Assembly (NCBI GenBank): GCA_013054445.1
Contig: JAAMPI010001035.1
Span: forward strand, 1-20,811
From: Cudoniella acicularis
Lineage: Eukaryota; Ascomycota; Leotiomycetes; Helotiales; Helotiaceae
Direction: 5' to 3'
DNA: 20,811 nucleotides
The notes beneath the pieces were generated by a model, which saw nothing but the letters and a program-made list of their open reading frames with translations, made no database searches and was not told the DNA's origin. How positions within the stretch are numbered: position 1 is the stretch's first letter; every line of letters begins with the position of its first letter. Shown here piece by piece: positions 18,707 to 20,811 of this stretch. Both the position numbers and the translations under genes were made by a program.

Positions 18707-20811
18707 TGTGTTGTTGAATGGGGAGGCTCTGCTGAAGAGTTGATGTCGCACAAGTGTAGCGCGACGCTTCATCATAACCTTACTCAAGAGAAAAATGAAA
18801 AATCAATTCATCATTACCTACCTCGCTTTCTTTCACAAACAAATTCCTCACCTCTATTCCTATCTCCTCTCTTCACTTACACTCACCATCTAATAACTAC
18901 CGTCAATCGCCGTCCCGCGCATCGCATCCCGTCATAGTTAGCAAATTAAAGGCCGCGATCTTGCTTGCTTTCATAGGGCTGAACTTTCTTACCCGTTTCC
19001 GTCTCATCGTCGCGTCATCTCACCACTTCAACTCCACATAATACCACGGAAAATCCCCACCTCAAACATTGAGACTGGGTATTCCCCCATAGACTTTATC
19101 CATACCTAAACAGGTACTCTTTACGCCGCTACTCCTATCTTGTTTCCTGAACACCCGACGAGTACGTCTACGCAACACGATGCAAGACTCGTTATTTCCA
19201 TTCCGGAGGAGGCCTCCCGGTACGAGTACTATATCCAGCAGTCGAGACTCGTACGATGCACCTCGTAAGTACGATGTACCTCGTAAGTTCGTCACTCGTA
19301 CCCCACAACACACGATACCGTACCCGAAACCAGTCAAAAATTAACCTTAGCCTCCCTCCCTCCCAAACCCTCATGTTCCCCCTCATCAACCACAGCTGTG
19401 TACTTACGAAAGGTTACCATGTAACCATCCATTTATCCATCCCATTTCCAAGTTTCGTTTCACCACTAACCCCCTTTCCCCTACCTAAAACTGCACAGCA
19501 CAAAACACCGAACAGGCCTAAAAGCGGAATCACATCACTCGAGATATAGCACCGTACCGTTTCGTTTCGTATGCCTTGGATCAGGCGGTGCAGCAGCGCA
19601 GCGTAGTGGACGTACGAAGCAGCAAACGAAAAAACCTGTTTGTCCACCCGCGCAACTCGAATCCTTCGGTCCACTTATTTCGCATCTTCGATCCTTCACT
19701 CTCGTGGGTCGGCTCGGTACTTTAAAAAAGCTATGCTCGGGTTCGGGATTAGTTTTGCACCAATGACATCGCTGAAGCCCCCTGAATAGAAATGAACGAG
19801 CGAGCGAGCGAACATGCGCCTCCATCCACAAATACCAACAGAGGAGAGAAAAAAGCCGCATCAGGCCTTTTTTTTTTTACGCTCCCTTGCTCGCAGCATT
19901 GCCCCGAAGAAGGCATCTTTTCGTACAGTTCTTTGCTGTACTCTCCTCATATACCACTCACTCTTACGCACGGAACACTTCTTTCACCCAACCTTTTCAG
20001 CTGCTTCACTTTTTACTACCGCGCCTTGTTCCCGTTCCTTTACCCCATCCTATTCTTCCCGTCCTATCCTCCCGTCCTCGCAATCGCCATCTCATCAACA
20101 CCAACCTCCCTCTCTTGACATAAACCCCCCAAACCAAACCCCCTAACCCCATCTCGCCTAAAAAAAAATCCCTAACTATAATTCAATCCACCAACTTAAA
20201 CAAAGCAACCACTCACACCCTCCCCAACTAAAGCGTAACCTAAACATTATTTTCACGTAAAAAAACTCACGGCAACGTCTTTCTCCAGCGCGCCAAAAAA
20301 TCCCACTGCTACGGCACGATCAACACTGCCCGCCGCAGTGTGACACGTAACTTACATGCACCAAGCTCGGCGTTATTTTTTTCTCTTCCTACCGTGTGGT
20401 TTGGTTGTTTTGGTTACCGGTCCCTAGTCGGTATACTATTACTATCTCCATCGATTTTGTTATGAAGTAGCTAGAAGTTAGTTAAAATTGCCTGTGACTA
20501 TGTCCTTTCAACACGGACTATGTCTAGCCAAGGCAGCCAAGCCTAGGAAAGCCAAGTTGTTCAGTTACTGAGTTAATCAATTAGCTAGTTAGCACAAGGC
20601 TGATATCAATGATATCAACGCGGTAATGCATCGCAGCGCATCCGATCCGACATCTCCCTCTCCCAACTCCCACCGTGACCTCCAACACCGACACGACACC
20701 ATACCATACGGCTCTCCGAACCTACCCATCCCTGCCCCTCACCCGGATCCGTCATCAACCGCGTTCACCCTCGCTTTGTCATGTCATGTTACGTGTTTGT
20801 TATGTTTGTTT
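18707..20811. other. Gene-free 2.1 kb with pyrimidine-rich tracts
   Basis: I find no supported coding region. The first part should hold the CIA30 promoter (minus strand). The plus strand from about 19860 to 20180 is rich in CT tracts (a T10 run at 19869-19878, many TCC/CCT), as in fungal promoters and 5' leaders, and overlapping ORFs there (about 78-110 codons) are low-complexity Ser/Pro/Leu/Phe. A gene may begin beyond the right edge. Confidence 0.4.
19252..19287. repeat. 18-bp tandem repeat, two units
   Basis: TACGATGCACCTCGTAAG is followed directly by TACGATGTACCTCGTAAG (17 of 18 identical). Related CTCGTAC/GTACGAG words recur nearby (19220-19300). Confidence 0.85.

Noticed and set aside
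19792..20146. Plus-strand ORFs of 78-110 codons
   Set aside because: All three frames are open because the DNA is CT-rich; the products are low-complexity Ser/Pro/Phe and look like a promoter or leader tract.
1..20811. CRISPR array, operon or bacterial-type signals
   Set aside because: Spliced genes and fungal families show this is eukaryotic DNA. The short repeats seen are tandem or terminal transposon repeats without spacers.

Overview
The window looks like nuclear DNA of a filamentous ascomycete (Pezizomycotina). It has intron-bearing genes with 50-150 bp GT..AG introns, a GH47 mannosidase, a fungal rhodopsin-domain membrane protein, a microsomal P450, a CIA30-domain gene, and DNA transposons with the C-to-T decay expected of repeat-induced point mutation (RIP). 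All calls come from reading frames and motifs by eye; no database search was run.

Layout, left to right. The N-terminal part of a GH47 alpha-1,2-mannosidase runs off the left edge (minus strand). A gene-poor stretch follows, then a 767-bp AT-rich element with hAT-like ends. From about 2.5 to 12.1 kb lies an accessory block of four genes: a DHA2-type MFS efflux pump (minus, complete except for one in-frame TGA), a trans-acting enoyl-reductase-like protein (minus, intact), a five-exon rhodopsin-domain membrane protein (plus, intact) and a seven-exon cytochrome P450 (plus, broken by two nonsense codons and three 1-bp losses). A Tc1-like element sits between the pump and the reductase. Directly downstream of the P450 are a second Tc1-like element with 97-bp inverted repeats and then a piggyBac-like element with roughly 110-bp inverted repeats and an intron. 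A gene-poor 1.6 kb follows, then a CIA30-domain gene (minus, one frameshift), then 2.1 kb with no convincing gene.

Functionally, efflux pump + stand-alone enoyl reductase + P450 is the accessory set of a polyketide or PKS-NRPS cluster, but no synthase is in the window. I read it as a decaying or backbone-less metabolite cluster lodged between two conserved genes (GH47 and CIA30) and bordered by transposons. Removing the first Tc1 element would restore a gap of about 300 bp between reductase and pump.

The three transposases are long readable frames with 9, 20 and 6 internal stops and no frameshifts, as expected from substitution-only RIP. The non-transposon lesions are different in kind: isolated nonsense codons, and single-base losses in homopolymer runs. 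The latter may be real decay or sequencing error.
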